Assembly: GCA_900541135.1 (NCBI GenBank)
Contig: UQIG01000001.1
Location: forward strand, 62,001-126,000
Length of the DNA stretch: 64,000 nucleotides
Direction: 5' to 3'
Source: an uncultured Collinsella sp.
GTDB taxonomy: Bacteria > Actinomycetota > Coriobacteriia > Coriobacteriales > Coriobacteriaceae
A program made the translations under genes and the position numbers. Under the pieces are notes generated by a model. That model was given only the letters and a program-made list of their open reading frames with translations. It searched no databases and was not told the DNA's origin. Shown here piece after piece: positions 23,118 to 32,292 of this stretch (positions within the stretch are counted from its first letter, which is position 1; every line of letters starts with the position of its first letter).

Positions 23118-23180
23118 GTGTCCGTAATCGCCGGGCATCCCGCTCTGGAGCAGGCGCAACGAATGGGCATGGAAATCTAG
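23118..23180 (+). CDS. Possible 20-residue leader peptide
   Basis: A GTG behind GGAGGTGCAAGAG opens a 20-codon frame (VSVIAGHPALEQAQRMGMEI-stop) between the MerR operator and the decarboxylase-cupin gene. It may be a leader peptide or a gene remnant. Support is only the ribosome site. Confidence 0.25.
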   Translation: MSVIAGHPALEQAQRMGMEI

Positions 23181-23240
23181 GCGCGGCTTAGCTGCGCGAA
23201 AGCAGTTTGTACTCAAAACCATCGGCAGGAGGAATCAAAC

Positions 23241-24005
23241 ATGACGATTAAGCAGACGGCGGGCAGAGATGCCCTGGGGGAGTTCGCTCCCAAATTCGCA
23301 CAGCTCAATGACGACGTGCTGTTCGGCGAGGTATGGAGCCGGGAGGGCGAGCTCTCCTTGCGCGACCGCAGCGTGGTGACGGTGGTGGCCCTAATGGCGC
23401 AGGGACTGACGGACTCTTCGTTCAAATATCACCTGACGTCCGCGAAGAACAACGGCGTGACCAGGGCGGAGATAGCGGAAATCCTTACGCACGCGGCGTT
23501 TTACGCGGGTTGGCCCAAGGCATGGGCGGCCTTCCGCATGGCGAAGGAGGTCTGGGTGGACGACGATGCCGCCGACGCAAAGGCTCAGCACCAAAACGAG
23601 ATGGCCTTTCCCATCGGTGCCCCCAACGACGCGTTCGCGAAGTACTTCATCGGGCAAAGCTACCTCGCGCCCCTTTCCACCGAGCAGGTCGGCGTCTGCA
23701 ACGTGACGTTCGAGCCCGGCTGCCGCAACAACTGGCACGTCCATCACGCCAAAAGCGGCGGCGGGCAGATCCTCGTCTGCGTGGCTGGCCGAGGGTTTTA
23801 CCAGGAATGGGGAAAGCCGGCACAGGAGCTGCACCCGGGCGACGTGGTCAACATCGCCCCGGGGGTGAAGCATTGGCACGGAGCCGCGCCCGACAGCTGG
23901 TTCTCCCATCTCGCGCTTGAGGTTCCGGGCGAGGAGACCTCCAACGAGTGGCTGGAGCCCGTGGACGACGAGGGATATCTCAAAGCGACTAGCAGGGAGT
24001 CTTAA
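23241..24005 (+). CDS. Carboxymuconolactone decarboxylase-cupin fusion protein
   Basis: A 254-residue protein. Residues 20-105 are a CMD/AhpD-like domain (LSLRDRSVVTVVALMAQGL, then NGVTRAEIAEILTHAAFYAGWPKAWAAF). It lacks the CxxC of AhpD, so it is not a peroxidase-type CMD. Residues 130-235 are a cupin with the metal site WHVHHAKSGGGQILVCVAG and the second box PGDVVNIAPGVKHWHGAA. Such fusions are frequent in gut anaerobes beside MerR regulators and oxidoreductases and are thought to act on small carbonyl or aromatic compounds. An AGGAGG site precedes the ATG. The gene lies beyond a MerR-type operator. Confidence 0.9.
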   Translation: MTIKQTAGRDALGEFAPKFAQLNDDVLFGEVWSREGELSLRDRSVVTVVALMAQGLTDSSFKYHLTSAKNNGVTRAEIAEILTHAAFYAGWPKAWAAFRMAKEVWVDDDAADAKAQHQNEMAFPIGAPNDAFAKYFIGQSYLAPLSTEQVGVCNVTFEPGCRNNWHVHHAKSGGGQILVCVAGRGFYQEWGKPAQELHPGDVVNIAPGVKHWHGAAPDSWFSHLALEVPGEETSNEWLEPVDDEGYLKATSRES

Positions 24006-24365
24006 GCACCGTCGCCCGTCTGTGCCCCGCTCGAAGGAACGGAGGCGGATGCCCTCTGCCAGCGCCCGCCGGCAAACGATGACTATTATCTGCTCTACTC
24101 GGATGACGACGCGTACGCCCGCGTGGCCCAGCGCCTTATCGAGCGCGGCGCGGAGCAGATGGTTCCCTCGATCATGGAGAAGGCCGGGCTTTCGCGCGAG
24201 GACGCCTATCTGCTCTTTGTCCACAACGTTCAGGGAAATCTCGCGGTCAACCGCCTGCTCGGTTGGAGGCGAGGGCCCGAGTTCGCCCACGCCCAGGAGC
24301 TGCTCAGCGCCTATTCCGAAGGGGACATGCGAGCGGTATCGGCTCGTCGCGATTTCCGTAGTTGA
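24006..24365 (+). pseudogene. Gene fragment without start codon
   Basis: One + frame is open from just after the cupin gene stop to 24365 and reads like genuine helical protein (ANDDYYLLYSDDDAYARVAQ, RGAEQMVPSIMEKAGLSRED, GNLAVNRLLGWRRG). The only start candidate is a GTG at 24123 in mid-domain with no ribosome site. It is probably the 3' part of a gene whose front was lost, or a C-terminal extension cut off by a stop at 24003. Confidence 0.35.
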
Positions 24366-24656
24366 TCTTGACTGTGGACTCCTTACAAGTCTTGCTCGAG
24401 ATCGAGCGGAGGCTGGGCCCTGCCGAATCGGAGCTATGGCGACCAAAAATGTTGCCAGAAGACGCCGTCGACGCTGTTTGCGATGGGGCAGAGCTCGATG
24501 GCGGTTCGGCACAGTCTGTTTCGTCGGTTTCGCGGGGCGTTGATGGCCTGAAGGCGACCGTTGGAAAAAGCTCATTTCCGTGGGGAAGAAACTTCTCGGT
24601 GAGTAAAGCTCATCGGAGCGGGGATAGAGCTTTGTCTGCGGGGTACGAAATGTTGG
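24366..24656. other. Non-coding stretch
   Basis: About 290 bases downstream of both neighbouring genes. No gene or clear terminator is seen. Confidence 0.4.
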
Positions 24657-25541
24657 CTAGCGGTTTCGACGCCTTGTTGCAGAAATGCCAACTGCCGCAA
24701 CTACAGCACCGGCAACACTCAGGGCGGCTGCCATCGCACCGTTGTCGCCCGTCGCGGGTAGGGTGGCCCCGGCTGGTTTAACTGCCGCTACTGCCTTGGT
24801 GGAAACGGGATTTGCCGTGGGCTTTTTTGCATTGGGCTGCGGTGTGGGCTCGGGCTTGGTTTCCGGTTCGGGTTTGGAACCGCTCGTATCGGTTGCAAAC
24901 AAGTGCACGTCACTGTCGAAGACGTAACGGATGTAGTAATCGTGCCGCGTTTCGTGCATAATCCCCTGCCCGCTGTCGAAGTCACGGTCAACGTGTGCGC
25001 CAAGGTAGGTTGAGCTGTTGAGGTCCAGCCTGTAAGGGATTTGGTCGTCGGCGTAACTGCCTGTAAAGACTACGGTTGCTCTAACGTGATTGTCGATCAT
25101 GGTCAGGGCAATAGAGACGCTGGCCTCTTTGGGGTTCTCGGTTTTTATAAGGCTTTCGGTATCGGTGTCGATCTTGAAGAGATGGACGGTGTCGTTAAGC
25201 CCGTAGATGAAGTCCTCGGGTTTGTCGGGAAAATCGTATACAAGAGCCTCGTTCTGGACCAACTCGAAAGCAGGGGGTAGCTCCAAATCGTAGTAATGAT
25301 CGACGACGGTGGTTGCTGTGAGGCTGCCTTCCGCGTTGACTTCTTCGCAGGTGATGGGTAATGCGACATCGGGTTCGGGCATTTCGGTCGCCAATGCTGC
25401 GCAGGGTAGCAAAAGCTGTCCTGTCATAAGAATGCTTACTCCGTAGGCGACGACTCTGGCGCCTGCATGAAGCTTGACGTTGCGGATAGACAGGCCAGTG
25501 CGTTTGTTATGGGTTTGCGGTGCAACATGCTGTCCATACAT
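24657..25541 (-). CDS. LPxTG-type cell-wall-anchored surface protein
   Basis: A 294-residue secreted protein. The N-terminal 28 residues are basic, then a signal helix (VVAYGVSILMTGQLLLPCAALA) ends near residue 51. A beta-rich extracellular domain spans about 55-215. A Pro/Glu/Lys wall-spanning stretch (KPEPETKPEPTPQPN) leads to the sortase motif LPATGD at about 262-267, a membrane helix and an RRRNR tail. This is a standard sortase A substrate. The start at 25541 follows AAGGAG. The ligand is unknown; the extracellular domain has no motif I recognise. Confidence 0.9.
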   Translation of the reverse strand: MYGQHVAPQTHNKRTGLSIRNVKLHAGARVVAYGVSILMTGQLLLPCAALATEMPEPDVALPITCEEVNAEGSLTATTVVDHYYDLELPPAFELVQNEALVYDFPDKPEDFIYGLNDTVHLFKIDTDTESLIKTENPKEASVSIALTMIDNHVRATVVFTGSYADDQIPYRLDLNSSTYLGAHVDRDFDSGQGIMHETRHDYYIRYVFDSDVHLFATDTSGSKPEPETKPEPTPQPNAKKPTANPVSTKAVAAVKPAGATLPATGDNGAMAAALSVAGAVVAAVGISATRRRNR

Positions 25542-25861
25542 AAGGCGCTCCTTGTTCGTAGGCCGGTTTCCGTGGATCTATATTGCGCCTACCCGATTCG
25601 GCCAGGCTCATACACGCGAACGCTCACGCGAGCAGGAGAAAGCTCTAGTTAATTTTCCCACAGTCGACACTTTGCGGCCAACGATTTGCTGTTCAATTCT
25701 CGGAGAGAGAATCAAGACAGTTAACGAGTTGTCAGGCAATGAGATCGTGTCTAGAGAGCACGAACAAGAGATGTGGTCTGCGGACGACTGAATAGCTCCA
25801 TCTGTTTTGGTTACAACGAAATGTGTGCCGCGCGCCTGCGGCATGAAGGAGAGGGAATCCT
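25542..25861. other. 320-base intergenic region, no feature seen
   Basis: This gap lies between divergent promoters for the LPxTG gene and the reductase gene. No structured element or gene stands out. Confidence 0.4.
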
Positions 25862-26392
25862 ATGAAAATCGTTGTATTGAGCGGTAGTCCGCGTAAGGGC
25901 GCCAATACCGACACCATGGTCGAGGCGTTTGCCGAGACCGCGCGCGAGGCCGGCCATGCGGTCGAGGTCGTCCGCGTTGCCGGCAAGAAGATCGCCGGCT
26001 GCTTGGGATGCCAGTACTGCTTCGCCCATGAGGGCGTCTGCGTGCAGAAGGATGACATGGCCGACGTGATCGAGTCGCTGAAAGGCGCCGATATGGTCGT
26101 CTTCGCCTCGCCTATCTACTGGTTTGATATCACCGCGCAGGAGAAGGCCGCCATCGACCGCCTGTACGCCTTCGGTGCCACGGGATTCCCGTTCACCAAG
26201 ACGGCCCTTTTGCTCGATAGTCACAGCGAGGGCGTCTATGACGCGGCGATCGCCATGTACAAGTCGGCCTGCGCATACTGCAAGTGGGAGGACCAGGGCA
26301 TTGTCACCATCAGCGGTATGACCGAGCGCGACAGCATGGCCTCCTCGCCCAAGCTGGAAGAGGTGCGAGAGCTCGCCCGCAAGCTGGCGTGA
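25862..26392 (+). CDS. Flavodoxin-like NAD(P)H:FMN reductase family protein
   Basis: A 176-residue protein with the flavodoxin-fold opening MKIVVLSGSPRKGANTDTMVEAF, where SGSPRKGANT binds the FMN phosphate. A CLGCQYCF segment (about 47-54) and CVQKDDM follow, a pattern of the iron-sulfur-flavoprotein/NADPH-dependent reductase group. FASPIYWFDITAQEKAAIDRLY is the family flavin-contact segment. It is probably a cytosolic FMN-dependent reductase of unknown substrate. It stands alone and ends at a bidirectional terminator shared with parC. Confidence 0.9.
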   Translation: MKIVVLSGSPRKGANTDTMVEAFAETAREAGHAVEVVRVAGKKIAGCLGCQYCFAHEGVCVQKDDMADVIESLKGADMVVFASPIYWFDITAQEKAAIDRLYAFGATGFPFTKTALLLDSHSEGVYDAAIAMYKSACAYCKWEDQGIVTISGMTERDSMASSPKLEEVRELARKLA

Positions 26393-26415
26393 GAGTGCAC
26401 TTCTGCGAGTAAATG

Positions 26416-26471
26416 GTAAAAGAAAGGGGCCCGGAGTGCAGTTAATCGCACCTCGGGGCCCTTTCTTTTAC
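26416..26471. terminator. Bidirectional terminator
   Basis: GTAAAAGAAAGGGGCCCGGAGTGCA pairs with the reverse-complementary segment up to 26471 (GGGGCCCTTTCTTTTAC). A-runs and T-runs on both sides serve the convergent reductase and topoisomerase genes. Confidence 0.85.
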
Positions 26472-26513
26472 GGATTCGTGGCGGTACGACTTCCGCGGTT
26501 TTAACCAATCGCG

Positions 26514-28754
26514 TTAGTCAAACAGACTCGGCATGTCGTTTTCCTTCATGAGGGCACCGGCTGAGGGGAGGCTCTGTGCGGTGAACTTTTCGGCCGAGAC
26601 GCCGGCGCCAAGAATCTCCTCGGTCGTGCCGACGGTGGTGACCGAGCGGCCTTTCTTGGCCGTGAAAGCCTGGACGCCCTGCGTGTTGGTGGTCGTCTTG
26701 GTCTTGAGCAGCGACGTGTTGAAGTTCATCAGGCGGTAGTCGCTCGAGACCAGCGCGAGGTCGCGGTCTTCCTTGAGCACCTGCGCATACAGCAGCTTGC
26801 TGCCGCCGTAGATGGCGTTCTTGAGGCGCTTGCGGTTGGTCTTGGTGACGTATCCAGAAAGCGCGACGCGCACCACGCGGCCGTTCTCAAAGACGAACAG
26901 CACGTCGGCCTTGTAGTCCTCGGGGTCGATGACCCAGATGACGCTCTCGTCGGGTTCCATCTCAAGATCGGTCGGCAGGTACGAGCCCAGCTGGGCCGAC
27001 TTGGTGTCCTCAAACGCTGCAACCTTGCACTTGTACACCTGGCTCTTGTTGGTAAAGACCAGCAGCTCGTGGGTGTTGGAGGACGGGAACTCGATAAAGG
27101 GTTTGTCGCCGTCCTTGTACTTGAGCGTGGTCGCCTTCTTGAGCACGCGGTCCGTCATCTTCTTAAGGTAGCCATCGCGCGAGAGCATGATGGTGACCGG
27201 GTACTCCTCGACCTCGGGTTCCAGGCTCACCTCGATAACCTCATGGGGCTCGATCCTGCCCGTGCGGCGCGGCATCACGTACTTTTTGTTGACCGCGGCC
27301 AGCTCGTCGCTGATGACTTTCTTGATGTTCTCCTCGCTGGAGAGGATCTCCTCAAGCTCGGCAATCTCGCCCTCGAGCTTGGCAATGTCCTTGGTGCGGT
27401 TGAGGATGTACTCCTCGTTGATGTTGCGGAGCTTGAGCTCGGCAACAAACTCTGCCTGGGTCTCGTCGATGTCGAAACCCTTCATAAGGTTGGGCACGAC
27501 CTCGGCCTCGAGCTTGGTGCCGCGGATGATGGCGATCGCCTTGTCGATGTCGAGCAGAATTGCCTCAAGGCCGTGCAGCAGGTGCAGGCGCTCGGACTTT
27601 TTGCCCAGGTCAAAGTTAATGCGGCGGCGCGTGGACTCAATACGCCACTTGACCCACTCGTGCAGGATCTGGCGCACGCCCATAACGCGGGGATAGCCGT
27701 CGACCAGCACGTTAAAGTTGCACGAGAACGAATCCTGCAGCGTGGTCGAGCGATAGAGCTTGGCCATGAGCTTGTCGGGGTCGACGCCGCGCTTAAGGTC
27801 GATAGCGATGCGCAGGCCCGAAAGGTCGGTCTCGTCGCGGATGTCAGCGATCTCCTTGACCTTGCCCTCCTTGGAGAGCTTGACGATGCGCTCGATGATG
27901 ACATCGGTCTTGGTGGTGTAGGGAATCTCGTAGACCTCGATGATGCGCTCTTCGGGAATCCAGCGCCAGCGGGAGCGGATCTGGAAGCTGCCAAGGCCGG
28001 TCTCGATTATCTTTTCCATCTCCTCGCGGCGGTAGATAATTTCGCCGCCGGTCGAGAAGTCGGGCATGGGCATGTACTCGAGCAGGTCGCAGTCGGGATC
28101 CTGCAGGTAATGCATCGTGGCGGTACAGACCTCATTGAGGTTGAAGCCGCAGATGTCGGATGCCATGGCGACGCCGATGCCCTTGTTGGCCGAGACGAGG
28201 ATGTTGGGGAACGTGGTGGGCAGCAGGCGTGGCTCCTTCATGGCGCCGTCGTAGCTGTCGACGAAGTCGACCGGGTCCTTGTCGATGTCCTTGAAGATCT
28301 CGGCGCTAATGGGGGAGAGCTTGGCCTCGGTATAGCGCGAGGCGGCGTAGCTCAGGTCGCCCGAATAGTACTTGCCAAAGTTGCCCTTCGACTCCACGAA
28401 GGGGGCGAGCAACGCCTCGTTACCGGTGGCCAGGCGCACCATCGTCTCGTAGATCGCGGCGTCGCCGTGCGGGTTGAGCTTCATGGTCTGGCCCACGATG
28501 TTGGCGCTCTTCTGGCGCTCGCCCTTGAGCAGACCCATCTTGTACATGGTGTAGAGCAGCTTGCGGTGCGAGGGCTTAAAGCCGTCAATCTCGGGGAACG
28601 CACGCGAGACGTTGACGCTCATAGCGTAGGGCATGTAGTTGACCTCGAGCGTCTGCGTGATCGGCTGATCGGTGACCTCGGAGTGCAGGCCGATGACGTT
28701 CTCGGCGTTGACCTGCTTTTTCTTGGGCTGGTTCTTCGTCTTCTTCTTTGCCAC
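26514..28754 (-). CDS. parC: DNA topoisomerase IV subunit A (ParC-like)
   Basis: A 746-residue type IIA topoisomerase cleavage subunit. The N-terminal lysine-rich tail precedes the breakage-reunion domain, with DGFKPSHRKLLYTMYKMG, HGDAAIYETMVRLA and the catalytic tyrosine Y141 in SYAASRYTEAKLSP. A long coiled-coil tower region (about 370-470) and a C-terminal beta-propeller (about 500-740) follow. It is 45 bases downstream of the ATPase subunit gene on the same strand, so the two form an operon. The propeller is shorter than in typical GyrA and no GyrA-box (QRRGGKG) is evident, so decatenating Topo IV is more likely than gyrase. Confidence 0.9.
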   Translation of the reverse strand: MAKKKTKNQPKKKQVNAENVIGLHSEVTDQPITQTLEVNYMPYAMSVNVSRAFPEIDGFKPSHRKLLYTMYKMGLLKGERQKSANIVGQTMKLNPHGDAAIYETMVRLATGNEALLAPFVESKGNFGKYYSGDLSYAASRYTEAKLSPISAEIFKDIDKDPVDFVDSYDGAMKEPRLLPTTFPNILVSANKGIGVAMASDICGFNLNEVCTATMHYLQDPDCDLLEYMPMPDFSTGGEIIYRREEMEKIIETGLGSFQIRSRWRWIPEERIIEVYEIPYTTKTDVIIERIVKLSKEGKVKEIADIRDETDLSGLRIAIDLKRGVDPDKLMAKLYRSTTLQDSFSCNFNVLVDGYPRVMGVRQILHEWVKWRIESTRRRINFDLGKKSERLHLLHGLEAILLDIDKAIAIIRGTKLEAEVVPNLMKGFDIDETQAEFVAELKLRNINEEYILNRTKDIAKLEGEIAELEEILSSEENIKKVISDELAAVNKKYVMPRRTGRIEPHEVIEVSLEPEVEEYPVTIMLSRDGYLKKMTDRVLKKATTLKYKDGDKPFIEFPSSNTHELLVFTNKSQVYKCKVAAFEDTKSAQLGSYLPTDLEMEPDESVIWVIDPEDYKADVLFVFENGRVVRVALSGYVTKTNRKRLKNAIYGGSKLLYAQVLKEDRDLALVSSDYRLMNFNTSLLKTKTTTNTQGVQAFTAKKGRSVTTVGTTEEILGAGVSAEKFTAQSLPSAGALMKENDMPSLFD

Positions 28755-28799
28755 GATTTCCTCTTGAACTTCTTATGGGCCGTCGTTATCGATTTGCTG

Positions 28800-30797
28800 C
28801 TACTGCAGGTCCAGCTGGTCCAGGTACTCCTTGCCGTGCTCGGAGATATGGCGCTTGCGGCCTGCCTCGTCGTTGCCCAGCAACAGGTTGAACATGGTTT
28901 CCATCTTGGTGACGTCCTCGGGCTCCACCTTGATCAGTCGGCGCGTCTCGGGGTTCATGGTGGTGAGCCACATCATGTCCGGATCGTTTTCACCAAGACC
29001 CTTGGAGCGGTTGATGGAGCACTTCTGGTCGCCGATCTCCTTGAGGATGCCGTTCTTCTCGAGCTCGGTGTAGGCAAAGTAGGTCTTCTCTTTGCAGTTG
29101 ATCTCGTAGAGCGGCGACTCGGCGATATACACGTAGCCCTCGTCGATAAGCGTGGGCACCAGGCGGTAGAGCATGGTGAGCACGAGCGTGCGAATGTGAT
29201 AACCGTCGACGTCGGCGTCCGTACAGATGATGACCTTGTTCCAGTTGAGGTTGTCCAGGTCAAAGGCGCCCAGGTTCTTGATGCGCTTGTCCTTAATCTC
29301 CACGCCGCAGCCCAGCACGCGCATGAGGTCCATGATGATGTCGGACTTAAAGATGCGCGGATAGTCCTCCTTCAGGCAGTTGAGGATCTTGCCGCGGACG
29401 GGCATAACACCCTGGAACTCGGCATCGCGCGAGGTGCGAATGGCGCCTGCTGCCGAGTCGCCCTCTACGATGTAGATCTCGCGGCGGCTCTTGTCCTTGG
29501 AGCGGCAGTCGATGAACTTCTGCACGCGGTTGGCCATGTCGGTCTTCTGCTGCAGGTTGGTCTTGATGCTCTGGCGCGTCTTCTCGGCGTTCTCGCGCGA
29601 GCGCTTGTTGATGAGCACCTGCTCCATGATCTTGTTGGCGGCGTCTTTGTTCTCGATCAAGTAGGTCGAGAGGCGCTCCTTAAAGAAGGCGGTCATGGCC
29701 TGCTGGATAAAGCGGTTATTGATGGCCTTCTTAGTCTGGTTTTCGTAGGACGTCTGGGTGGAGAAGCAGTTGGTCACCAGCACCAGACAGTCCTGGACGT
29801 CCTGCCACTTAATGCCGCTCTCGTTTTTGTTGTACTTGCCCTGTTGCTTGATGTAGGCATCGATGGCGCTGGTCAGAGCACTACGGGCGGCCTTTTCGGG
29901 CGAACCGCCGTTCTCGAGCCATGACGAGTTGTGGTAGTACTCCTGCATCATGAAGGTGCGCGAGAAGCACATGCACGCGGTAATCTTGACGTTGTAGTCG
30001 GGCAGGTCCTCGCGGTCGCGACCGCGGCGGTCGGCCTCGATAAAGAAGGGCTCGGTGAGGTAGTCGGCACCGACCTTCTCGAGCACATAGTCCTCGATGC
30101 CCTTGGGGTAGCAAAAGTCCTCTTCGGAAAACTCGCCATCGTCGCCCTCGATGCGCAGGCGGAAGGTAACGTTGGCGTTGACCACGGCCTGGCGGCGCAT
30201 GGTCTCGCGATACCAATCGTGGGGGATGCTGATGGAGGTGAAGACCTCAAGATCGGGGCGCCACTTGATGGTGGTGCCGGTGCGGTCCTCGTCGCTGGGC
30301 TCAATCTCGAGCGCCTTCTTTTTGGCGCCGACGACCTTGCCCTTCTTAAAGTGTAAGGAGTACTTGTTACCGTCACGCCAGACGGTGACGTCCATGTACT
30401 CGGAGGCGTACTGGGTCGCGCAGGAGCCCAGGCCGTTGGTGCCGAGCGAGAAGTCGTAGTCGCCGCCCTGGTTGTTGTTATACTTGCCGCCGGCGTAGAG
30501 CTCGCAAAAGACGAGCTCCCAGTTAAAGCGCTTCTCGGAGGGGTTCCAGTCGAGCGGGCAGCCGCGGCCGTTGTCCTCTACCTGAATGGAGCCATCGCGA
30601 AAGGCGGTAAGGGTGATGAGCTTGCCGTAGCCCTGGCGCGCTTCGTCAACGGCGTTGGACAGGATCTCGAAGGCGGCATGCGCGCAACCGTCGAGTCCGT
30701 CCGAGCCAAAGATGACGGCGGGGCGCAGGCGTACGCGCTCCTCGTCCTTGAGCTGACGAATACTGTCGTTACCATAGTTTGCGGTGTTTTTTGCCAT
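28800..30797 (-). CDS. parE: DNA topoisomerase IV subunit B (ParE-like)
   Basis: A 665-residue ATPase subunit. The GHKL domain shows EILSNAVDEARQGYG, VEDNGRGCPLDW and LGTNGLGSCATQYAS; the transducer domain follows; the TOPRIM domain has IVEGDSAAGAIRTSR (about 440-455) and ICTDADVDGYHIRTL. The C-terminal portion ends HISEHGKEYLDQLDLQ. Length and lack of a large insert agree with ParE. It is co-transcribed with parC. About 100 bases upstream of the start lies a GAAC-N4-GTTC dyad like an SOS box (30897-30908). Confidence 0.92.
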   Translation of the reverse strand: MAKNTANYGNDSIRQLKDEERVRLRPAVIFGSDGLDGCAHAAFEILSNAVDEARQGYGKLITLTAFRDGSIQVEDNGRGCPLDWNPSEKRFNWELVFCELYAGGKYNNNQGGDYDFSLGTNGLGSCATQYASEYMDVTVWRDGNKYSLHFKKGKVVGAKKKALEIEPSDEDRTGTTIKWRPDLEVFTSISIPHDWYRETMRRQAVVNANVTFRLRIEGDDGEFSEEDFCYPKGIEDYVLEKVGADYLTEPFFIEADRRGRDREDLPDYNVKITACMCFSRTFMMQEYYHNSSWLENGGSPEKAARSALTSAIDAYIKQQGKYNKNESGIKWQDVQDCLVLVTNCFSTQTSYENQTKKAINNRFIQQAMTAFFKERLSTYLIENKDAANKIMEQVLINKRSRENAEKTRQSIKTNLQQKTDMANRVQKFIDCRSKDKSRREIYIVEGDSAAGAIRTSRDAEFQGVMPVRGKILNCLKEDYPRIFKSDIIMDLMRVLGCGVEIKDKRIKNLGAFDLDNLNWNKVIICTDADVDGYHIRTLVLTMLYRLVPTLIDEGYVYIAESPLYEINCKEKTYFAYTELEKNGILKEIGDQKCSINRSKGLGENDPDMMWLTTMNPETRRLIKVEPEDVTKMETMFNLLLGNDEAGRKRHISEHGKEYLDQLDLQ

Positions 30798-31165
30798 GCT
30801 CGCTCTCTCGATACTCCTTTGCCGCGTTTAAGTCATATAGATAGTCAAGGTAGCATAGCCCAGCCCTTGGGCGATTCCACCCAACACGAAATCCATCGAA
30901 CAATCGTTCGGATTAACGGGTAAAACGTGTCGTGCGGATTGTTGTTCCGAATCGAACATTGGGACAAGCGTCTCGTTTTATGGGCCACGGGCGTGCGTGT
31001 GCGAGTCCCTTTGGCCCATAAGGAACGCTGGCGGGTCGTTATTTGGGCCGTGGGTCACTTCGCCGGCGTCGTGTTTCGTCATACGCTCATAGTGGAAGCC
31101 GATGCCACGGGGTCGACTTGGGACTCGGGCAACGGATGAGCTGCAAGCCGAAAGGAGCGGTGAGG
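30798..31165. other. 370-base intergenic region with SOS-like dyad
   Basis: It holds divergent promoters for parE and the lipoprotein gene. CGAACAATCGTTCG (30896-30909) is a perfect dyad resembling Gram-positive LexA boxes. A short + open frame near 30927-31139 is GC-biased and lacks a ribosome site, so I do not call a gene. Confidence 0.45.
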
Positions 31166-32182
31166 ATGATGAAGCCCATGACGAAGAAGCTGCTGTTAGG
31201 AATTCCCACCGTGACGCTTTCGGCCGTGCTGGCATGTACGGTGGCCGGCTGCGGCGGTAATGCGCCGAGTGGCTCGGGCGGGAGCGCACCTGTGCAGGAG
31301 AAGGCCGAGAAGCCCAAGGCCTATGAGTCGCAGACGGTCGAGGTGGCAGGCATTACCTATGAGTCGGTGGCTCACGGTACGTTCTATCGCGGTGATGCCA
31401 AGAAGCAGGACGGCTTTTACCTGCACATCAAGATTACCAACAACAACACAAAGAACAGGACGTTCAGTTCCTTTAACGTGCATGCTGCCCAGGGCGATCT
31501 TGAGGCAGGCGACCCGTTGTTTACTTCCGGCAAGGCGGCCGTGCTCGACTACGTTGCAAGCGAGGCTCCCGATGAGCTTCACGAGGGCATCGATCTTTCC
31601 AAGAGGCCAGATATCGGCCCGGGCGAGACCGTTGAGTACGTGTATTTCTGGGCCCCCAAGACGGCGTACTACGGGCCCATCACTGTCGAGTTCGTAGACG
31701 CTTACGCCCCCGCCAAGAATCATGAGGCCATGCACTTTGACACCACGGGATGCGAGACCAAGGAGTTCAAGGCGGCCGGCGGCGTGGCCGATTCTGGCGA
31801 GAAGGCAGATTTAACGGGCATCGACTGCGCATCGTACAGCATCGAGGCCGCCGATGGGTACACGCTGGATTCGTCCGACGAAGAGCGCGAAAAGGCAAAC
31901 TTCTTCCACGACGAGACTGGAGGACGCCTGAACATCAGCATCTTCCCGCGCTCGCCGGAGGAAGAGGTTGCAAGCCTGGAGCAGGTCTACGAAGGCAAGG
32001 AGACAACAACCGACCAGGTCGAGTACAACGGCATAACGTGGCTGCGCTTTACCGGTCCCGACAACGGTCATACGCTGTTTGCGACGGCTCCCGCAACGGG
32101 TGAAACCGTCCGCGTGTCGATCGGCTGGAAGATCGACTGGGATGCCGCCGTGCCCATGATGGAGGCACTGAAGCTCAAATAA
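31166..32182 (+). CDS. Secreted lipoprotein, function unknown
   Basis: A 338-residue lipoprotein: MMKPMTKKLLLGIP, then a hydrophobic signal ending in the lipobox VAGC (Cys about 29) and a Gly/Ser linker. Residues 50-180 form a beta-rich DUF4352/DUF5067-like domain (TVEVAGITYESVAHGTFYRG, FYLHIKITNNNTKNRTFSSF), the immunoglobulin-like fold frequent in Gram-positive lipoproteins. The second half (200-338) is another alpha/beta domain. Two adjacent ATGs follow an AAAGGAG site; the first is used. It stands alone and ends at a strong terminator. Confidence 0.88.
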   Translation: MMKPMTKKLLLGIPTVTLSAVLACTVAGCGGNAPSGSGGSAPVQEKAEKPKAYESQTVEVAGITYESVAHGTFYRGDAKKQDGFYLHIKITNNNTKNRTFSSFNVHAAQGDLEAGDPLFTSGKAAVLDYVASEAPDELHEGIDLSKRPDIGPGETVEYVYFWAPKTAYYGPITVEFVDAYAPAKNHEAMHFDTTGCETKEFKAAGGVADSGEKADLTGIDCASYSIEAADGYTLDSSDEEREKANFFHDETGGRLNISIFPRSPEEEVASLEQVYEGKETTTDQVEYNGITWLRFTGPDNGHTLFATAPATGETVRVSIGWKIDWDAAVPMMEALKLK

Positions 32183-32207
32183 CGCCGCGATTTTCACGTC
32201 AGGCGAC

Positions 32208-32248
32208 TCAGGGCTGGCTCCGAGTTATCGGGGCCAGCCCTTTTTGGT
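32208..32248 (+). terminator. Intrinsic terminator after lipoprotein gene
   Basis: AGGGCTGGCTCCG pairs with CGGGGCCAGCCCT, followed by TTTTT. Confidence 0.85.
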
Positions 32249-32292
32249 GCTCGATGAGCCGAGTCGGCGTCTCTCACAAAAGTAACTGGGAG

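Noticed and set aside
27069..29924. A 951-codon plus-strand open frame opposite parC/parE
   Set aside because: It is exactly antisense to two unmistakable topoisomerase genes and has the Val/Leu/Asp/Ala-rich look of a reverse-strand shadow.
30927..31139. A 70-codon plus frame upstream of the lipoprotein gene
   Set aside because: No ribosome site, chance composition, and it overlaps promoter sequence.
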